Assembly: GCF_000720765.1 (NCBI RefSeq)
Contig: NZ_JODC01000023.1
Location: 1-64,000 of the forward strand
Reading direction: 5' to 3'
Origin: Streptomyces sp. NRRL S-646
GTDB lineage: Bacteria; Actinomycetota; Actinomycetes; Streptomycetales; Streptomycetaceae
Length of the DNA stretch: 64,000 bases
The notes under the pieces were generated by a model, which saw only the letters and a list, made by a program, of their open reading frames with translations, made no database searches and was not told the DNA's origin. Position 1 is the stretch's first letter, and the number at the start of each line of letters is the position of its first letter. Shown here one piece after another: positions 61,658 through 64,000 of this stretch. The position numbers and the translations under genes were made by a program.

Positions 61658-61700
61658 GGGGAGGTGGGGAGGGGGGAACTGGAGTGGGGGGTGGGGAGGG
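61658..61700 (+). repeat. Guanine-run tract (G-quadruplex candidate)
   Basis: At 61658-61700 the + strand carries six runs of three to six G separated by short linkers (GGGGAGGTGGGGAGGGGGG then GTGGGGGGTGGGGAGGG). It lies in the gap between the flavoprotein and permease genes, on the template strand of the operon, so the transcript has matching C-runs. Confidence 0.6.
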
Positions 61701-61716
61701 AACTGGTAGGCGCAGG

Positions 61717-62736
61717 TCAGGAGTTGACCGCGGGGATGACCTGGGCGCCGTACGCGTCGATCACGGCCTCCTGCGCGTCGTGCATGTCGTACACGGCGAA
61801 CTGGTCGACGCCCAGCTCGCGCAGCGCGTTCAGCTTCTCGATGTGCTTCTCGACCGGGCCGATGATGCAGAACCGGTCGACGATCTCGTCGGGTACGAAC
61901 TGGGTGTCCGGGTTGTCGGCGCGCCCGTGGTGGGAGTAGTCGTACCCCTCGCGCGCCTTGATGTAGTCCGTGAGCTCGTCGGGTACGGCGGCGGAGTGCT
62001 CGCCGTACTTGGAGACGAGGTCGGCGACGTGGTTGCCGACCATCCCGCCGAACCAGCGGCACTGGTCGCGCGCATGAGCCAGCGCCTCGGGCGAGTCGTC
62101 CTCGGTGACATAGGCCGGGGCGGCCACGCAGATCTTCACGGCGGAGGGATCACGACCCGCAGCGACGGCCGCCTCCTTGACCGCCTTCACCATGTACTCG
62201 GTGAGGTAGAGGTCGGAGAGCTGCAGGATGAACCCGTCGGCCTCCTCTCCGGTCATCTTCAGGGCCTTGGGGCCGTACGCCGCCATCCATACGGGGAGTT
62301 CGGCGCCCGGCTTGATCCACGGGAACCTGACCACCGTGCCGCCGAGGTCGGCCTCCTCTCCGCGGCCCAGCGCCCGGATGACCTTCATGGCCTCGCTGAT
62401 GCGTGCCAGGGTGTTGGGCTTGCGGCCCGCGACGCGCATCGCGGAGTCGCCGCGGCCGATGCCGCAGACGGTGCGGTTGCCGAACATGTCGTTGAGGGTG
62501 GCGAAGGTGGAGGCGGTGACCTCCCACGTGCGGGTGCCCGGGTTGGTGACCATCGGGCCGACCGTCAACTTGGTGGTGTTCGACAGGATCTGACTGTAGA
62601 TCACGAACGGTTCCTGCCACAGCACGGCGGAGTCGAAGGTCCAGCCGTAGGTGAAGCCGTTGCGCTCGGCGCGCTTCATCAGGCTGACGACCTTCGAGGC
62701 CGGCGGGTCGGTCTGCAGGACGAGTCCGAAGTCCAT
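61717..62736 (-). CDS. LLM-class F420-dependent oxidoreductase (TIGR03842-like)
   Basis: A 339-residue luciferase-like flavin/F420 oxidoreductase. The N-terminus MDFGLVLQTDPPASKVVSL, TFATLNDMFGNRTVCGIGRG and AAYGPKALKMTGEEADGFIL are typical of this family's F420-binding barrel. The gene is 11 bp downstream of the dihydropyrimidinase gene, with TAGGAG 8 nt before the ATG. This LLM family regularly accompanies hydantoinase genes in actinomycetes. It may act in a pyrimidine- or hydantoin-catabolic step, but its reaction is not established. Confidence 0.9.
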   Translation of the reverse strand: MDFGLVLQTDPPASKVVSLMKRAERNGFTYGWTFDSAVLWQEPFVIYSQILSNTTKLTVGPMVTNPGTRTWEVTASTFATLNDMFGNRTVCGIGRGDSAMRVAGRKPNTLARISEAMKVIRALGRGEEADLGGTVVRFPWIKPGAELPVWMAAYGPKALKMTGEEADGFILQLSDLYLTEYMVKAVKEAAVAAGRDPSAVKICVAAPAYVTEDDSPEALAHARDQCRWFGGMVGNHVADLVSKYGEHSAAVPDELTDYIKAREGYDYSHHGRADNPDTQFVPDEIVDRFCIIGPVEKHIEKLNALRELGVDQFAVYDMHDAQEAVIDAYGAQVIPAVNS

Positions 62737-62747
62737 GGGCGCCACTC

Positions 62748-64000
62748 CTAGTTGAGGTACTGACAGGTGGAGCGCGGGGTGTAGACACCGTGGCCGGCGT
62801 GTCCCGTGTACTCCCGCTCGTTGATGACGACTTCGCCGCGCGAGAGGACCGTCTCGACCCGGCCGGTGATCCGCTTGCCCTCGTAGGCCGAGTAGTCGAC
62901 GTTCATGTGGTGCGTCTCGACGGACAGCACCTGCTCGGCGTTCGGGTCGTAGATGACGACGTCGGCGTCGGCGCCGGGCGCGATCGTGCCCTTCTTCGGG
63001 TACATGCCGAACATACGGGCCGGGGTGGCGCAGGCGATCTCGATCCAGCGGCGTCGGGAGATGTGGCCCTCGACGACGGCCTGGTGGAGGAGGTCCATGC
63101 GGTTCTCGACACCCGGAAGGCCGTTCGGGATCTTCGAGAAGTCCCCGCGGCCGAGTTCCTTCTGGCCCACGAAGCAGAAGGGGCAGTGGTCGGTGGAGAC
63201 GACCTGGAGGTCGTTGGTGCGCAGGCCCTGCCACAGCTTGGCCTGGTGCTCCTTGGGGCGGAGCGGCGTGCTGCACACGTACTTCGAACCCTCGAAGTCC
63301 GGCTCGGCGAGGTTGTCGGTGGACAGGAAGAGGTACTGCGGGCAGGTCTCGCCGAAGACGGGGAGACCCTCGTCGCGCGCCCGCGCCAGCTCGGCCACTG
63401 CCTCCATGGCCGAGACGTGCACGACGTACAGCGGGGCGCCCGCCACCTGTGCGAGCTTGATGGCGCGGTGCGTGGCCTCGGCCTCCAGCAGGGCCTTGCG
63501 GACCTCACCGTGGTAGCGGGGGTCGGTCTCGCCGCGGGCCAGCGCCTGTTCCACCAGCACGTCGATCGCGATGCCGTTCTCGGCGTGCATCATGATCAGG
63601 CCGCCGTTGTCCGCGGAGCGCTGCATGGCGCGCAGGATCTGGCCGTCGTCGCTGTAGAAGACGCCGGGGTAGGCCATGAACTGCTTGAAGGAGGTGACGC
63701 CTTCCTCGACGAGGTGGTCCATCTCCTTGAGCGTGCCCTCGTTCACATCGGAGATGATCATGTGGAAGCCGTAGTCGATCGCGCAGTTGCCCTCCGCCTT
63801 CGCGTGCCAGGCGTCGAGGCCCTCACGCAGGGAGTGGCCGACGCTCTGCACGGCGAAGTCGACGATCGTGGTCGTACCGCCCCAGGCTGCCGCCCGGGTA
63901 CCGGTCTCGAAGGTGTCGGAGGCGAAGGTGCCGCCGAACGGCAGCTCCATGTGGGTGTGGGCGTCGACGCCGCCCGGGATGACGTACTTGCCGGTGGCGT
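62748..64000 (-). CDS. Dihydropyrimidinase / D-hydantoinase (partial, N-terminus cut by window)
   Basis: The C-terminal ~417 residues of a zinc-dependent cyclic amidohydrolase. The sequence includes VDAHTHMELPFGG (metal-binding His-x-His), the carboxylated Lys in SFKQFMAYPG, YVVHVSAMEA, GETCPQYLFL, STDHCPFCF (metal Asp) and CATPARMFGMYPKKGTIAPG. The enzyme opens dihydrouracil, dihydrothymine or 5-substituted hydantoins. About 50 N-terminal residues lie beyond the window edge. It is the first visible gene of an operon with an LLM flavoprotein and an NCS1 permease, together forming a pyrimidine or hydantoin uptake-and-degradation unit. Confidence 0.94.
   Translation of the reverse strand, partial: ATGKYVIPGGVDAHTHMELPFGGTFASDTFETGTRAAAWGGTTTIVDFAVQSVGHSLREGLDAWHAKAEGNCAIDYGFHMIISDVNEGTLKEMDHLVEEGVTSFKQFMAYPGVFYSDDGQILRAMQRSADNGGLIMMHAENGIAIDVLVEQALARGETDPRYHGEVRKALLEAEATHRAIKLAQVAGAPLYVVHVSAMEAVAELARARDEGLPVFGETCPQYLFLSTDNLAEPDFEGSKYVCSTPLRPKEHQAKLWQGLRTNDLQVVSTDHCPFCFVGQKELGRGDFSKIPNGLPGVENRMDLLHQAVVEGHISRRRWIEIACATPARMFGMYPKKGTIAPGADADVVIYDPNAEQVLSVETHHMNVDYSAYEGKRITGRVETVLSRGEVVINEREYTGHAGHGVYTPRSTCQYLN

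Overview
The window is high-GC DNA (third positions almost all G or C) with GTG starts, short ATGA/GTGA gene overlaps, Streptomyces-specific families (DUF6230/DUF6114, DUF6232), a DmdR-type iron box and REP-like palindromes. It is most likely a chromosomal stretch of a Streptomyces or a close relative. No tRNA, rRNA or CRISPR array was seen. About 57 protein genes are called, four of them broken or split or cut by the window edge.

Layout. 1-3.6 kb: the edge of a polyketide cluster, with the 5' part of a modular PKS whose ketosynthase carries Gln in place of the active-site Cys (KSQ loading module), a small unknown gene, a PAS-LuxR regulator and a matching CTAGGG-N4-CCCTAG dyad in the PKS promoter region. 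3.6-6 kb: a decayed integration site, where a response regulator gene has lost its 5' end next to a broken large serine recombinase. An intact close copy of that regulator lies at 55.8-56.5 kb with its kinase. 6-12.3 kb: housekeeping genes (Nudix, orphan VapB-like antitoxin, sirtuin, secreted serine hydrolase, Ogt plus Ada-AlkA alkylation repair, MFS exporter).

12.3-24.6 kb is the most striking region. Two BlaI repressor / M56 protease pairs, each with TACA...TGTA dyads in its promoter region, bracket a block of membrane genes: a GT-C-like glycosyltransferase, an AglD/MprF-type flippase-like protein, two tandem COG4705 membrane proteins, an OmpR-type two-component pair, two PAP2 phosphatases and a DedA protein. 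The families point to polyprenyl-phosphate recycling and envelope glycolipid work under cell-wall-stress control, which is an inference.

24.6-35 kb: hydrolases and proteases (alpha/beta hydrolase, M1-type peptidase with a jelly-roll-like front, metzincin-like protease), a macro-domain protein overlapping an FAD oxidoreductase, an IMPase-family phosphatase and a gamma-glutamyltransferase carrying a REP-like insertion. 35-39 kb: two DUF6230 proteins and a long DUF6114 protein. 39-42.4 kb: an iron-uptake operon with EfeU and EfeO fused, then EfeB, behind an iron box. 42.4-47.8 kb: a lipoprotein / DUF6232 / GDK-repeat operon, a lone receiver and a NarL-type two-component pair. 48-54.4 kb: a LacI regulator, GH32 fructosidase and ABC sugar importer without its own ATPase. 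54.7-60 kb: secreted PLD-like protein, the intact two-component pair, an AhpD-like protein with a methyltransferase, and a secreted protein. 60-64 kb: a hydantoin/pyrimidine operon (dihydropyrimidinase, LLM flavoprotein, NCS1 permease) that runs off the right edge.
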